The notes below the pieces were generated by a model. That model worked only from the letters and a program-made list of their open reading frames with translations. It was not told the origin of the DNA and did not search any database. A DNA stretch of 64,000 nucleotides from Polaribacter irgensii 23-P (lineage in GTDB: Bacteria; Bacteroidota; Bacteroidia; Flavobacteriales; Flavobacteriaceae): contig NZ_CH724148.1 in the NCBI RefSeq assembly GCF_000153225.1, positions 140,849 through 204,848 of the forward strand, written 5' to 3'. The position numbers and the translations under genes are program-made. Within the stretch, counting starts at the first letter, position 1; each line of letters begins with the position of its first letter. Positions 45,905 through 57,100 of this stretch are shown in pieces.

Positions 45905-46580
45905 CTTGCTGCGCAACTTCAAATAATGCACCGCCTTCACACTTTAAAGTTTTTTGCTTAAACTTGACAATTAATTGATAATCATGCGTTGCCATTAAAA
46001 TAGTTTTGCCACTTTTATGGATATGATTTAGCAACGCCATCACTTCCAAGGACGTTTTTGGATCTAAATTTCCTGTAGGCTCATCTGCTAGAATCAATTC
46101 TGGATCATTAAGCAGTGCTCTTGCAATTGCCACGCGCTGCTGTTCCCCACCAGAAAGCTCAAAAGTTTTCTTATAATATTGCGCTTTTAGGCCAACTTTA
46201 TCTAAAACCTCGTGAATCTTGTCTTTCATGAGCTCATTGTCTTTCCAGCCTGTAGCTTTTAACACAAATTTTAAATTGTCAAAAACATTGCGATCACTTA
46301 ACAATTTAAAGTCCTGAAAAACAATACCAATTTTTCTTCTTAAAAATGGAATTTCCTTTTCTTTGAGCTTTGTTAAATCAAAACCAACAATACTACCAGT
46401 TCCATTTTTTAATTGCAGATCACCATATAAAGTCTTCATAAGGCTACTCTTTCCGCTCCCTGTCTTTCCTATTAGATAGCAAAAATCTCCTTTTTTCAAT
46501 GTTAAATTTACTCCGGAAAGCACAAGATTATCTCTTTGATAGATCTCTGCATTCTCTAATTGCAAAACAAGATTACTCAT
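45894..46580 (-). CDS. ftsE: Cell-division ABC-transporter ATPase FtsE
   Basis: A 228-residue ATPase with Walker [12 protein letters not shown] (about 38-48), Q-loop FQDFKLL, signature [15 protein letters not shown] and Walker [10 protein letters not shown], plus the THDYQL switch. The [14 protein letters not shown] opening is typical of flavobacterial FtsE, the partner of FtsX that relays division signals to septal peptidoglycan hydrolases. FtsX is not next to it here. A TAGATTTG box at 46598-46605 is its likely promoter. Confidence 0.9.
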   Translation of the reverse strand: MSNLVLQLENAEIYQRDNLVLSGVNLTLKKGDFCYLIGKTGSGKSSLMKTLYGDLQLKNGTGSIVGFDLTKLKEKEIPFLRRKIGIVFQDFKLLSDRNVFDNLKFVLKATGWKDNELMKDKIHEVLDKVGLKAQYYKKTFELSGGEQQRVAIARALLNDPELILADEPTGNLDPKTSLEVMALLNHIHKSGKTILMATHDYQLIVKFKQKTLKCEGGALFEVAQQASV

Positions 46581-46597
46581 ATTTTTAACATTTTATA

Positions 46598-46605
46598 CAA
46601 ATCTA
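46598..46605 (-). promoter_or_regulatory. -7 promoter box (TAGATTTG) of ftsE
   Basis: Exact TAnnTTTG on the minus strand, 18 nt before the ftsE ATG. Confidence 0.6.
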
Positions 46606-46647
46606 AAAGTTTCCAACCATTTTTCACTACGAATTCGCTACAATTCT

Positions 46648-46655
46648 TACTTTTG
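46648..46655 (+). promoter_or_regulatory. -7 promoter box (TACTTTTG) of the TPR gene
   Basis: Exact TAnnTTTG match, transcribing away from ftsE into the TPR-barrel pair. Confidence 0.55.
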
Positions 46656-46737
46656 ACAAAGCTTTCGTGTTAAAGTGCAACGCTGTCCAACAAATCATAA
46701 ACTTATTCGTTCTCTATTAAAAAGAAGAAAAAAACCC

Positions 46738-49700
46738 ATGAACCCTTACTTTTTGAAAAATATATTACTTTTTTTGTGTGTCTTCATCCTTTGTATGCAT
46801 AACCATGCGCAGCAGTCAATTGCAAAATCGAATACCATCACATCCTTTACCCAAGGTCTTCAACTGTACAACACTAAGGCCTATGCAGCGGCTCAAGAAT
46901 CGTTTCATAGAACAAAAAACAACGCGTCTATAGGTGCGCAATTACAGGCAGAAGCTTCCTACTATGATGCCATGTGTGCTATACAATTAAAACAGCCAGA
47001 TGCAGATAAAAAAGTACTTTCTTTTATTGCGGAATACCCCAATAATCGTAAAATAAATGAAGCTTTTTTGAATATTGCAAATTATTATTTTGCAAACAAA
47101 AAAACTGCTCGCGCACTTAAGTGGTATCTTAAATTAAATCGCACCGAACTTTCTTCTGAGCGTCAAAAAGAAGTGAACTTTAAAATGGGCTACAGCTATT
47201 TGAATGCTAATAATTTAAAGCTTGCTAAAAAAAACCTTGCACCTTTAATTGATGACATCAAATATGGAGATGATGCTCGCTATTATTATGGTTTTATTTT
47301 TTACAAATTAGGGGATTATGAAGCTGCTTCTGCCATTTTCAAAGAAAGTACCGAAACGAACTCTTACCATGCAGAAATCTCTTATTACCTGTTAGATATT
47401 AGTTTTAAAACCGGTAAGTTCGAGCGCTGCATCGCTGTTGGATCAAAATTGCTCACCAACGTAAATGAAAAGTTAAAATCTGAAGTTTCTAAAATTATCG
47501 GTGAAAGTTACTTTAACTTAAAAGAATACAGCAAAGCTATTCCCTATTTAAAAATATACAAAGGAACTGCCAAAAATTGGAATAACACTGATTTTTATCA
47601 GTTAGGATATGCATATTACAAGCAAAAAGATTTTAAAAATGCACTAGATAACTTCAATAAAATTATTGGCGAAAAAAATCCTGTTTCCCAAAACGCATAT
47701 TATCATTTAGGCGAGTGCTATCTCAATTTAAATCAAAACGCAGCAGCTCTAAATGCCTTTAAATCAGCTTCCAAAATGAATTTTAACAAAAACATTCAGG
47801 AAGATGCAGCTCTAAATTATGCAAAATTAAGCTATGAGCAGGGAAACCCTTTCGAATTGGTTTCTGACGTGCTACAAACGTATTTAAAAACATATCCAAA
47901 ATCAAAAGCGTATCAAGAAATAAATCAATTGGTAGTTTCATCGTTTATACATCAACAAAACTATAAAGGTGCACTCCAATTTTTATCCGAGAAGAAATCG
48001 AAAGAGAACAATAGCTTTGAAATAGAAATCTCTTTATACAGAGGGATTCAATTATTTAATGACCACAGTTACCAAGATGCACTTCCTTATTTTATTGTAG
48101 GTAAAAAATCTACAACCAAAAAAATCAAAGAAAGATCAGGATATTGGGAAGCTGAAACCTTGTATAGAATGCAAAAATATCAAGAAGCATTGGATGGGTT
48201 CCTATCGCTAAGCACTGCTAAAAAATCTAAAGAAATAGCAGATTTTGCAGATCTTTCTTATGCAATTGGATACAGCTATTTTAAGCTAGAAGAATATCAA
48301 AATGCAGGAAATTATTTTACTGCATTTTTAGAGATCAAAACGATTTCCGATGCTTTAAAATTCGATGCATTTCTTCGTCTGGGAGATAGTAACTTTGCAC
48401 TTGGGAAGTATAAAGAAGCTATCGCTTCTTATACCAAAGTAGTCGATAAGTATGGTCTTGACGCAGCCTATGCCTCCTATCAAATTGGCATGAGTTATGG
48501 CTTTACAACAAATCAAAAAGCTAAAATCACTGCACTAAAAAAAGTGATTAATGCAGGCTCTAATTCTAACTTAAAAGATGACGCCTTATATGAACTTGGC
48601 AACACCTATTCAAAATTAAAAGAAGAGGGAAATGCTCATTTTTATTATAACCTACTCTTGAAAAATCATCCAAAAAGCATCTTTACTTCTAGAACTTTAG
48701 TACGCCAAGGCTTATTGTATTTTAATGCCGATGCCAATAAAGAAGCCCTCTTAAAATACAAAGAGGTGACCGCTAAATTTCCAGGTTCCCCAGAAGCTTT
48801 TGAAGCTGTATCAAATGCTAAAAACGTATATATAAATGAAGACACATTAGATGCATATGTTGTCTGGGTAACTACTTTAAAGTTCATCAAGATAAGCAGT
48901 TCAGAATTAGACGACACCACTTTTTCGATTGCTGAAAGAAAATATAATACGGGTGAACTCTCCGAAAAAACGAGTAAAAGATTTGAAAAGTACCTTGAAG
49001 AATTCCCAAAGGGCGCTCACCGAATAAAGGCCACATATTGCTTAGCAGACATTTTTTTTAAAATGAATAAATTCGAAAAAGCGCGTCCAAATTATGCGTA
49101 TGTATTGAAAGAAAAACAAACCGAATATGCCGAAGCATCTCTCAATAAATTATCTCAAATTTATCTGCAGCAACAAGAGATTTCAAAAGCACTTCCACTT
49201 TTAGAAAGATTAGAGCAAGAAGGATATGTACTCGAGAATATTCTATTCGCACAAAGTAATTTAATGAAAGGATACTATGAGATGGAAACATACGATTTAG
49301 CAATCGTCTATGCTCAAAAAATATTACAAAAAGAAAAGACAGATGCTGCACTACTGAACGATGCAAAAATAATTATTGCCCGGGCTTCTATTAAAAATAA
49401 AGACTTTATTACGGCGAAAGAATATTACAGTCAACTACAAAAATCAACCACTGGTAGCTTAAAATCAGAAGCATTATACTACAATGCATACTTTAAAAAT
49501 ATGGAAAAAGAATACGAGCAATCAAATGCTATTATTCAAGAATTAATTGCAAATTATTCAAATTACACCTATTGGGCTGTAAAAAGCTATCTAATTATGG
49601 GTGAAAATTATTACGGTTTAAAGGATATTTATCAAGCAACATTTGTTTTAGAAAATGTCATACAAAACTTTAGCGAGTTTAACGATCTCGTCATCGATGC

Positions 49701-49776
49701 GCGCAGCGCACTTTCAGCAATAAGAAAAAAAGAGGAGAAAATAAATGCCTCGACAATCCAAGAAAAAAAGAACTGA
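46738..49776 (+). CDS. Large periplasmic TPR-repeat protein
   Basis: The start at 46738 (MNPYFLKNILLFLCVFILCM) gives a signal peptide ending HNHAQQ; the longer frame adds a basic lead. About 1010 residues are almost entirely TPR units (AAAQESFHRTKNNASIGAQL, YYFANKKTARALKWYLKLNR, ALDNFNKIIGEKNPVSQNAY, AGNYFTAFLEIKTISDALKF and so on). TPR scaffolds like this assemble outer-membrane or division complexes in Bacteroidota. The following barrel gene overlaps its stop (TGATG), so the two proteins are coupled and likely partners. Confidence 0.85.
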   Translation: MNPYFLKNILLFLCVFILCMHNHAQQSIAKSNTITSFTQGLQLYNTKAYAAAQESFHRTKNNASIGAQLQAEASYYDAMCAIQLKQPDADKKVLSFIAEYPNNRKINEAFLNIANYYFANKKTARALKWYLKLNRTELSSERQKEVNFKMGYSYLNANNLKLAKKNLAPLIDDIKYGDDARYYYGFIFYKLGDYEAASAIFKESTETNSYHAEISYYLLDISFKTGKFERCIAVGSKLLTNVNEKLKSEVSKIIGESYFNLKEYSKAIPYLKIYKGTAKNWNNTDFYQLGYAYYKQKDFKNALDNFNKIIGEKNPVSQNAYYHLGECYLNLNQNAAALNAFKSASKMNFNKNIQEDAALNYAKLSYEQGNPFELVSDVLQTYLKTYPKSKAYQEINQLVVSSFIHQQNYKGALQFLSEKKSKENNSFEIEISLYRGIQLFNDHSYQDALPYFIVGKKSTTKKIKERSGYWEAETLYRMQKYQEALDGFLSLSTAKKSKEIADFADLSYAIGYSYFKLEEYQNAGNYFTAFLEIKTISDALKFDAFLRLGDSNFALGKYKEAIASYTKVVDKYGLDAAYASYQIGMSYGFTTNQKAKITALKKVINAGSNSNLKDDALYELGNTYSKLKEEGNAHFYYNLLLKNHPKSIFTSRTLVRQGLLYFNADANKEALLKYKEVTAKFPGSPEAFEAVSNAKNVYINEDTLDAYVVWVTTLKFIKISSSELDDTTFSIAERKYNTGELSEKTSKRFEKYLEEFPKGAHRIKATYCLADIFFKMNKFEKARPNYAYVLKEKQTEYAEASLNKLSQIYLQQQEISKALPLLERLEQEGYVLENILFAQSNLMKGYYEMETYDLAIVYAQKILQKEKTDAALLNDAKIIIARASIKNKDFITAKEYYSQLQKSTTGSLKSEALYYNAYFKNMEKEYEQSNAIIQELIANYSNYTYWAVKSYLIMGENYYGLKDIYQATFVLENVIQNFSEFNDLVIDARSALSAIRKKEEKINASTIQEKKN

Positions 49777-51536
49777 TGAAAAGCCATATCTGTAATTCCA
49801 TTATTTTAATGCTTCTTTTTTCTACCAATGCTCAAGAAAAGAAAAGAGACACCCTTGCAGTCGTAGAGGTTGTGAATATACTTACAAAATACAACCCCAA
49901 AATTGCCACTGTTAAAAAGATTGAAAAAAACCCTACAAATACCTTACTTGAAAAAAACAACAAAGTAAAACTAAAATATGCTATTTTCTCTGCACCTGTT
50001 GCATCCACTTTTATACCTCAAACAGGAGCTTTAAAAGCCCTTGAAATTGGAATTAAAGAAAAGGTGTATACCAACTATTTGGCAACTGGCTATGGAAACT
50101 ACAAAAGCCCTTATGCTGAACTTTATATTTCTAAGAACACTAGATTTTCCAATGTATTTGGACTGCACGCAACCTATAATGCCGCCAATAAAAACATCTC
50201 CAAAACGATACTAAATAGTACTTTTTCAGACTTTAGTGCCCGCAGTTATTATACGCAAAAAGAAGGCTTTTTTGATTGGAAAATACAAGCAGATCTCCAG
50301 AGTAAACACTATAATTGGTATGGCTTACCGCAAGATCGCAATTTTACAGAGACAGTTGTAAACGGTATTGAGGAAGCGCAAAATTATCAGTATCTAGCCC
50401 TCACAGGGAATTTTAATTTTTATGACTCTTATGTCAAAACAGGGAATGTTTCTGTCCGCTATCTCACCGATACTTATAAGAGTTCAGAAGTACTTCTTCA
50501 TTTTAATATCGATTCAAGTTTTCCAATACCTTTTTTTAGAAATACCACGGATGAAATTTCCATAAACGGCGGATTAGAATTTCTAAAAGGCTCTTTTGAA
50601 AACAACTATCAGACTGCTAAAGCAGTCAATTATCAACAAAATACATTGCATATACATCCGCAATACGAAACTGACTATCACGATATTTCTATAAAAGCAG
50701 GTCTACAAACTTTTTTATCTGTAGATTCCGAAAATAAATTGACTAATTTTTTCATGTTTCCAGAAGTGCTGCTGCAAACAGATCTTTATAAAAAATACAT
50801 TCGTGGAAAAATTGGCTTTACAGGAAACTTACAGACCAATACATACCAGCAATTTTCTGAAGAGAACCCTTTTGTATCTCCAACACTCTTCATTACTCAA
50901 ACCGCAGAAACTTCCAACCTATACCTTGCCTTTAACGGAAGTATTTCAAGAGAATTGAGTTACAATTTTAAGGTAAGTATAAAACAAGAAGAGGATAAAC
51001 CCTTATTTTTAAGAAATAAATCAAAATCAGATGGGACTGCAAGTGCTGTTAATGATAACTTAAAAGGATATGAGTACGGCAATTCATTTGCTATTTATTA
51101 TGACGACATTAAAACCTCCTCTATATTCGCAGAAATTGAGTATCAATATACGCAGCCTCTTCGTTTGTCAGTACAAATTAAATATGACCATTACGCAACG
51201 ACAAATGCGCTGGAAAATTGGAACTTACCAAGCGTGAAAGGTACTTTTTTAGCGAATTATACAACTCAAAAATGGGACACCAATATAACTGCTTTCTATG
51301 TCAGTGAGCGCAGGGATGCTCTTTATAATTCACCTTCAAATTCATTCCCACCTGCAATTGCAAGATTGAACTCCTTTATCGATTTAAATATGTATACCGG
51401 ATATCATATCAGTAATCAATTTTCTGCTTTTTTAAAGCTGAATAATTTATTGAATACTAAATACCAGCGTTTTGCAAATTTTGACACCCAGGGTTTTCAA
51501 ATCTCAGGAGGAATTACTTATAAATTTGATTTATAA
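49776..51536 (+). CDS. TonB-receptor-like outer-membrane beta-barrel protein
   Basis: A 586-residue protein with a signal peptide (MKSHICNSIILMLLFSTNAQ). The mature part is a run of amphipathic strands typical of the TonB-dependent receptor barrel (LKALEIGIKEKVYTNYLATG, FSAFLKLNNLLNTKYQRFAN, QGFQISGGITYKFDL with final aromatic). The plug domain is absent. It is translationally coupled to the TPR protein and may be a structural or assembly partner. Confidence 0.75.
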   Translation: MKSHICNSIILMLLFSTNAQEKKRDTLAVVEVVNILTKYNPKIATVKKIEKNPTNTLLEKNNKVKLKYAIFSAPVASTFIPQTGALKALEIGIKEKVYTNYLATGYGNYKSPYAELYISKNTRFSNVFGLHATYNAANKNISKTILNSTFSDFSARSYYTQKEGFFDWKIQADLQSKHYNWYGLPQDRNFTETVVNGIEEAQNYQYLALTGNFNFYDSYVKTGNVSVRYLTDTYKSSEVLLHFNIDSSFPIPFFRNTTDEISINGGLEFLKGSFENNYQTAKAVNYQQNTLHIHPQYETDYHDISIKAGLQTFLSVDSENKLTNFFMFPEVLLQTDLYKKYIRGKIGFTGNLQTNTYQQFSEENPFVSPTLFITQTAETSNLYLAFNGSISRELSYNFKVSIKQEEDKPLFLRNKSKSDGTASAVNDNLKGYEYGNSFAIYYDDIKTSSIFAEIEYQYTQPLRLSVQIKYDHYATTNALENWNLPSVKGTFLANYTTQKWDTNITAFYVSERRDALYNSPSNSFPPAIARLNSFIDLNMYTGYHISNQFSAFLKLNNLLNTKYQRFANFDTQGFQISGGITYKFDL

Positions 51537-51634
51537 ATACCCTAATTTAGCACGAGAAAAACTGCAGATAAGACAGTCGTTTATTAAATTTCAATGTCTT
51601 TGTTGCATACATTTCTAATAAAATTATAAATTCG

Positions 51635-51997
51635 ATGGACATGACCGCACTTATTTTAAGAACTCTCTTTGGCATTATTTTTTGTTTTGCAGGCATCATG
51701 CACTTTATAAAACCACAGTTTTTCAAACATTTTATTCCTAATTTTCTCCCAAAATTAGCTGTTAATTATATTTTTGGAGGCGTAGAACTTCTATTTGGAA
51801 TTGGCTTGTTTTTTAATTCAACTTCTAGAAATGCTGCCGTTGGAATTTTTATATTATTACTTATTTTTTTACCCATCCATATCTGGGATGTTACTAAAGT
51901 GAAGCCTGCAATCGGATCAAAAAAAATGGCGATCATCAGGATACCTCTACAATTCTTATTAATGTATGCCACATATGTCATCTACATCAACTCGTAA
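51635..51997 (+). CDS. DoxX-family small membrane protein
   Basis: A 120-residue protein with four hydrophobic helices: LRTLFGIIFCFAGIMHFI, LAVNYIFGGVELLFGIGLFF, AVGIFILLLIFLPIHIW and PLQFLLMYATYVIYI. The FAGIMHFIKPQFF and HIWDVTK motifs fit the DoxX/MauE-like family of small membrane proteins. Its end overlaps the longer frame of the following amidohydrolase but not its chosen start. Confidence 0.75.
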   Translation: MDMTALILRTLFGIIFCFAGIMHFIKPQFFKHFIPNFLPKLAVNYIFGGVELLFGIGLFFNSTSRNAAVGIFILLLIFLPIHIWDVTKVKPAIGSKKMAIIRIPLQFLLMYATYVIYINS

Positions 51998-52013
51998 ATC
52001 TAAAAAACCACAA

Positions 52014-53627
52014 ATGAGAAAAACACTTTTTATATTAGGTACGACACTTGCCATTTTATCCTGCAGCAAAGAAAAAGTTGATTTGATTGTCATCAATTCA
52101 AACACCTATACCGTAAATAAAAACTTTGAACAAACTGCTGCTTTTGCCGTAAAAGACGGAATCTTTATTGCCATTGGGGCAAATGAAGAAATTACAGGTA
52201 AATACCAAGCTACAGAAATTATAGATGCAAAAAAGCAAACGATAGTTCCTGGATTAATAGATGCCCACTGCCATTTTTATAGAATGGGCTTACAACAACA
52301 AAAGGTCTCCTTAGAAGGCACCACAAGTTATGACGAAGTGTTGCAAAGAATCGTTGCTTTTCAAAAAGAAAAAAACACCTCCTTTATCACAGGCAGGGGT
52401 TGGGATCAAAATGATTGGGCCGTCCAAGAATTTCCGACTAAAGATAAATTAGATGCTTTATTTCCTACAATACCGGTTGCCATTAGTAGAGTTGACGGAC
52501 ATGCCTTACTAGTCAATCAGGCTGCACTCGACTTCGCAGGAATTTCCGCAAACACTGTCGTTCCTGGTGGAGAAATTATCCTCGCAGATGGTAAAATGAC
52601 AGGTGTTCTAATTGATGCTGCAATGGATTTCATTAAACTCCCCGATCCATCGCAAAAAGAAGCAATACAGGGTTTATTAGATGCGCAAAAAATTTCATTT
52701 TCTTATGGTCTAACCACCGTTGATGACGCTGGATTGGATAGAAACACCATTGAATTAATTGATAGCTTACAACAAACTGGAGTTCTAAAAATGCGGATAT
52801 ATGCGATGGTTTCAGGAGACAAGCAAGCACAAATAGAATACTATATCCGTAAGGGAAAAATCAAAACAAACCACTTAAATGTGCGCTCCTTTAAAATATA
52901 CGGCGATGGTGCCCTTGGTTCTAGAGGCGCTGCAATGCGAAGCTCTTATACTGACAGAGAAAATCATTTTGGAGCCCTAATCTATTCCCCAGAAAGGTAC
53001 CGTGAAATTGCAAAGCAGATTGCCGCATCAGACTATCAAATGAATACGCATGCCATTGGAGATTCTGCAAATACATGGATGCTAAAAACATATAAAGAGG
53101 TTTTAAAAAATGCTAAAAATAGACGTTGGCGAATTGAGCATGCTCAAATAATTTCTGAAGAAGACTTTAATTATTTTGACAATATTTTACCATCGGTGCA
53201 ACCAACACATGCCACTTCAGACATGTATTGGGCAGGAGAAAGAATTGGAGCAAAACGAATGAAAGGTGCGTATGCTTTTAAAGATCTGTTAAATAAATAC
53301 GGTAAAATTGCCTTGGGAACAGATTTTCCTGTAGAACAAGTAAATCCATTTTTAACATTTTATGCTGCTACTGTTAGAAAAGATTTAAACAACTATCCAG
53401 AAAAAGGATTTCAAATGGAAAATGTGCTTACACGAGAAGAAACGCTAAAAGGGATGACTATCTGGGCAGCGTTTTCAAATTTTGAAGAAGATGAAAAAGG
53501 ATCCATTGAAATTGGTAAGTTTGCTGATTTTGTGATTCTTAATCAAGATATCCTAAAAATTTCAGATGATAAATTACCGAAAACAAGAGTTGTCTCTACA
53601 TTTTTAAATGGAGAAAAAGTTTATTAA
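52014..53627 (+). CDS. Amidohydrolase (YtcJ-like), lipoprotein
   Basis: The start at 52014 (MRKTLFILGTTLAILSCSKE) has a lipobox (LSCS). The 537-residue amidohydrolase_3 enzyme shows GLIDAHCHFYRMG, GRGWDQNDW, SRVDGHALLVNQAALDFAGI, NTHAIGDSAN, RIEHAQIISEEDF and ALGTDFPVEQVNPFLTF, the metal-binding His, Asp and acid residues of the TIM-barrel family. It should act in the envelope; substrate unknown. The following FKBP gene has its own promoter. Confidence 0.9.
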   Translation: MRKTLFILGTTLAILSCSKEKVDLIVINSNTYTVNKNFEQTAAFAVKDGIFIAIGANEEITGKYQATEIIDAKKQTIVPGLIDAHCHFYRMGLQQQKVSLEGTTSYDEVLQRIVAFQKEKNTSFITGRGWDQNDWAVQEFPTKDKLDALFPTIPVAISRVDGHALLVNQAALDFAGISANTVVPGGEIILADGKMTGVLIDAAMDFIKLPDPSQKEAIQGLLDAQKISFSYGLTTVDDAGLDRNTIELIDSLQQTGVLKMRIYAMVSGDKQAQIEYYIRKGKIKTNHLNVRSFKIYGDGALGSRGAAMRSSYTDRENHFGALIYSPERYREIAKQIAASDYQMNTHAIGDSANTWMLKTYKEVLKNAKNRRWRIEHAQIISEEDFNYFDNILPSVQPTHATSDMYWAGERIGAKRMKGAYAFKDLLNKYGKIALGTDFPVEQVNPFLTFYAATVRKDLNNYPEKGFQMENVLTREETLKGMTIWAAFSNFEEDEKGSIEIGKFADFVILNQDILKISDDKLPKTRVVSTFLNGEKVY

Positions 53628-53638
53628 AATAATCCAAG

Positions 53639-53646
53639 TATCTTTG
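53639..53646 (+). promoter_or_regulatory. -7 promoter box (TATCTTTG) of the FKBP gene
   Basis: Exact TAnnTTTG match 22 nt before the ATG at 53669. Confidence 0.65.
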
Positions 53647-53668
53647 CAAAAAACTTAAAAAACACCAA

Positions 53669-54115
53669 ATGAAATCTTATCTCTATCTTTTAGCTTCCCT
53701 ACTTCTCTTCATTTCTTGCTCAAATGACTCGAAATTTGAAATACAAACTGACGAAGATATTATCCAATATATAGAAGACAATGATCTCAATGCAAACAGA
53801 ACAAATTCTGGATTGTATTATGTGATAAATAATGAAGGTAGCGGGACAAGACCCACAAATACTTCCAATGTGACCGTTGCGTACAAGGGCTATTTTTTAA
53901 ACGGTAAAACTTTTGATTCAAGTGACGCTAGCGGAATTTCTTTTGGATTAAATCGAGTGATTCGTGGCTGGACAGAAGGCATCCCTCTTTTTAAAGAAGG
54001 TGGGGAAGGAATTCTAATTGTACCCTATAATTTAGGTTATGGAATCAATGGTAATAGTACAATTCCCGGAGGAGCTGCATTGGTTTTTGATATCAAGTTA
54101 ATCCGCGTCAATTAA
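53669..54115 (+). CDS. FKBP-type peptidyl-prolyl isomerase lipoprotein
   Basis: A 148-residue protein with lipobox ISCS (Cys about 17). The C-terminal 100 residues form the FKBP fold: GLYYVINNEGSGTRP, VTVAYKGYFLNGKTFDSSDA, FGLNRVIRGWTEGIPLFKEG, ILIVPYNLGYGI, and PGGAALVFDIKLIRVN. Active aromatic residues Tyr, Phe and Trp are present. It folds proteins in the envelope. A strong bidirectional terminator follows. Confidence 0.95.
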   Translation: MKSYLYLLASLLLFISCSNDSKFEIQTDEDIIQYIEDNDLNANRTNSGLYYVINNEGSGTRPTNTSNVTVAYKGYFLNGKTFDSSDASGISFGLNRVIRGWTEGIPLFKEGGEGILIVPYNLGYGINGNSTIPGGAALVFDIKLIRVN

Positions 54116-54130
54116 ATTGCTATACTCTTA

Positions 54131-54167
54131 AAAAAAAGGCAAAACTTAACAAGTTTTGCCTTTTTTT
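54131..54167. terminator. Bidirectional terminator between FKBP and tricorn-like genes
   Basis: A perfect 17-bp stem (54131-54147 with 54151-54167) around AAC, with A and T runs at either side, so it works for both convergent genes. Confidence 0.95.
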
Positions 54168-54181
54168 GATTCTAAGGTATC

Positions 54182-57100
54182 TTATTTAGCATCCTGTAAT
54201 AATACTTCCACAGCTTTTTTAAGTTGTGCATCTTCACCTCTCGCTTTCCACCCTGGTTTGTTGGCTACTAAAAAATCTGGCACTGCAGGACCGTGTTCCA
54301 TGTTCATTCCCGATTCCTTCACGTACCAAGCTCTAAAAGGCATTCTTATAAGACCATCTTGCAATCGATATCCACCAGTAGAAATTACGGCTCCAAATGT
54401 AGGCTGTCCAACTAACTTCCCTAATTTTAAACTCTTAAAGGCATGCGCAAAAATTTCTGCATTTGAATAACTACTTTCGTTCGCAATAGCTACTAAAGGT
54501 TTTGTATTAACAGATAAAATTGCTCTCTCATTAAACGGATAATTTCCTTTGTACTTCACATTATTTTTCTGAAGATTGTTCGTTGCACCTCTTGGAACCG
54601 TATAGGCGTGTTGTTGATAAGTTAAAACTGCCAGCAGCCTATCTGTAGTCCAACCACCTCCATTATTTCGAACATCGATAACAATACCTTCTTTGCCATA
54701 GCCACTCGCTTTTAATTCCCGCTCAAAACGCTCAAAACTTGGTAAATTCATTCCTTGAATATGAATATAGCCTAATTTTCCTTCAGAGTATTCTTCGACC
54801 AACTTCTTACGAGAATTCACCCATTCTTCATATCGTAAATTTCTAATGGTCCTAGAAGTTTGTGTTCTCACAACTACTTCTTTAGAACTTGCTAAAGTCA
54901 ATAAAATTTCGTTTCCAGAAGTCTGCTTTAAAAGACTATAAAAATTGGTGTTCTTTTCAATTAATTTTCCATTTACAGCGGTAATCACGTCGCCCACTTT
55001 TAATGAAACATTTGTTTTCGTTGCTGCTGAATTCGGTAAAACGAAATTCACCTTTACGCCAGTATTTACATTCGAAACATCCAACCCTAACAAACCAACT
55101 TCATCACTGAAGGTAGCTTCTGGAGTACTTCCTCTGTATCCCATATGACTTGCATTTAATTGCCCCAACATCATGTTAAACATAAATGAATAGTCCTGTT
55201 TTGTGGTTGCTGCTAAAACCCAGGGTCTGTATCTTTTTACAATCGCGTCCCAATTATAACCATGGTATTTTGGATCATAAAAGCCAGCAGTTATTGCTCT
55301 AACTCCCTCTTCAAAAACTTGCTCGTTTTGTTTCTTTAAATTCGTTATGTACGTTGCCGAATGCGTAAATGAAGAAACTTTATCTGATTTTAGGTTTAAA
55401 GATTTTAATTTTCCTTTCGATGAAAAGTATAAATTTCCTTTATTTAAAGTAGAACTACCAACATATGAAACTCCTTTAACTGGTTTTGGTGTTCCTCCAG
55501 TTATTTTAACTTTATAATACCCATTTTTAGCTGTTGCAGGGTTTGTTGCCGAAATATAGACACTTTTACTATCTGCACTAAAGAGTGTTCCGCCCTCATT
55601 ACCTGCCCAACTTGTTAATTGCACTAATCGATCATAAATTTTATCGGCATCTATCTTTACCACTACTTTTTTAGCTGAATTTTTCTTTTCCTTTCCATCT
55701 TCAGAATCCTCTTCTTTCGGCTGATAATAGGCACCCTCTTTAAAATCTGCCTTCGTTTTCTCCCAATCCGCTTTCTGCAACCAAACCATCCACGCATCGT
55801 AATTGATGCCTCCTCTATCCCCTGCTCTGTTGGATACAAATGAAAGCTTTTTTCCGTCAGGACTCCAAACCGGAGATGCATCCGATCTTGGATGCATAGA
55901 AATATTGATTTTATTTGAGGAATTTTCGACAGATTGAATATAAATTTCACTGTCGAAATCTAAATCTTGCTGAGAATATGCAATGTATTTGCTGTCCGGA
56001 CTCCAAGAAACATCATTTGCCGATGCCCATGAATTTGAATAACTTTTAGGGGCAACTATTTTACTGTCTTTTATATCGGCAATCACTAATTCTCCTCGAC
56101 CAATTCTGTAAGAAATTTTCATTCTATTTGGAGATAATAACGGCTCGAAAACATCTGTTTTACTTTTTGTTAATTGTGTAACTGCTGTTTTTAAACTTCT
56201 ACTTAAGTTTACGTTTTTATCGGTAGATTCTACTTTAAAAAATTCATTTTGCCCAGATCTATCTGATAAGAAACCCAATGTACTGTCATCAATCCAAAAT
56301 GGATTGTCATCTCTAAAAGGATGATTACTCACATTATTCGTTTTCGTTTTATCCTTATTATTTTCTTTTACAAAAATTTCTCCATTGATACTTAATGCGA
56401 TTAGTTTTCCGTTTGGAGAAACACTTAAATTTCCAATATCACCAGAAACTGTATTGGCTTTTTCTAACTCAAATCTATTATCTGTTGTTAACTTTAAGTT
56501 TAATTTTTCAAAAATATTATTTTGAATCTTAAAAACATCTGCACCACTATTGTAAACGATTGTTCCATTAGCACTTACTGAAAAAGAGATAACACCATTA
56601 ACTTTTAGATTTGTTAATTGACTATTAGAACCATTTTCTGTTCCATTGCTATTTAAAGATGTTTTGTAAATATTGTATCTACCACTTTCTGATCCTACAT
56701 AATACAGGTTGTTATCTGCATCCCAAAGTGGTGTATGATCATTTTTTTTGCTCGTTGTAATTTGATGATACTCTTTTGACTTCAAATTGTAAATCCAAAC
56801 GTCTCTTTGTGCGGGACCGTTGTAATCTTCTCTAGAAACTCTGCATGTTCCCTTCACAAAAGCAACGAAATTTCCATTTGGCGAAATGGAAGCTTGACTT
56901 CCCAATGCGGTCATAAATCGATTTGGAGTTTCACCGTTTTCATCAATGGCATAAATTGAAGACTCCCGTTCTGTCCCCTTAAAGATTCTATTGCTAGAAA
57001 AAATAATACTTCCATTAGCATTCCAATGAGATGGCATATCTCCGCTAGGATGATACGTTAGCTGGTCAGGAATTCCTCCATTTAAATCGGTCTTAAAAAT

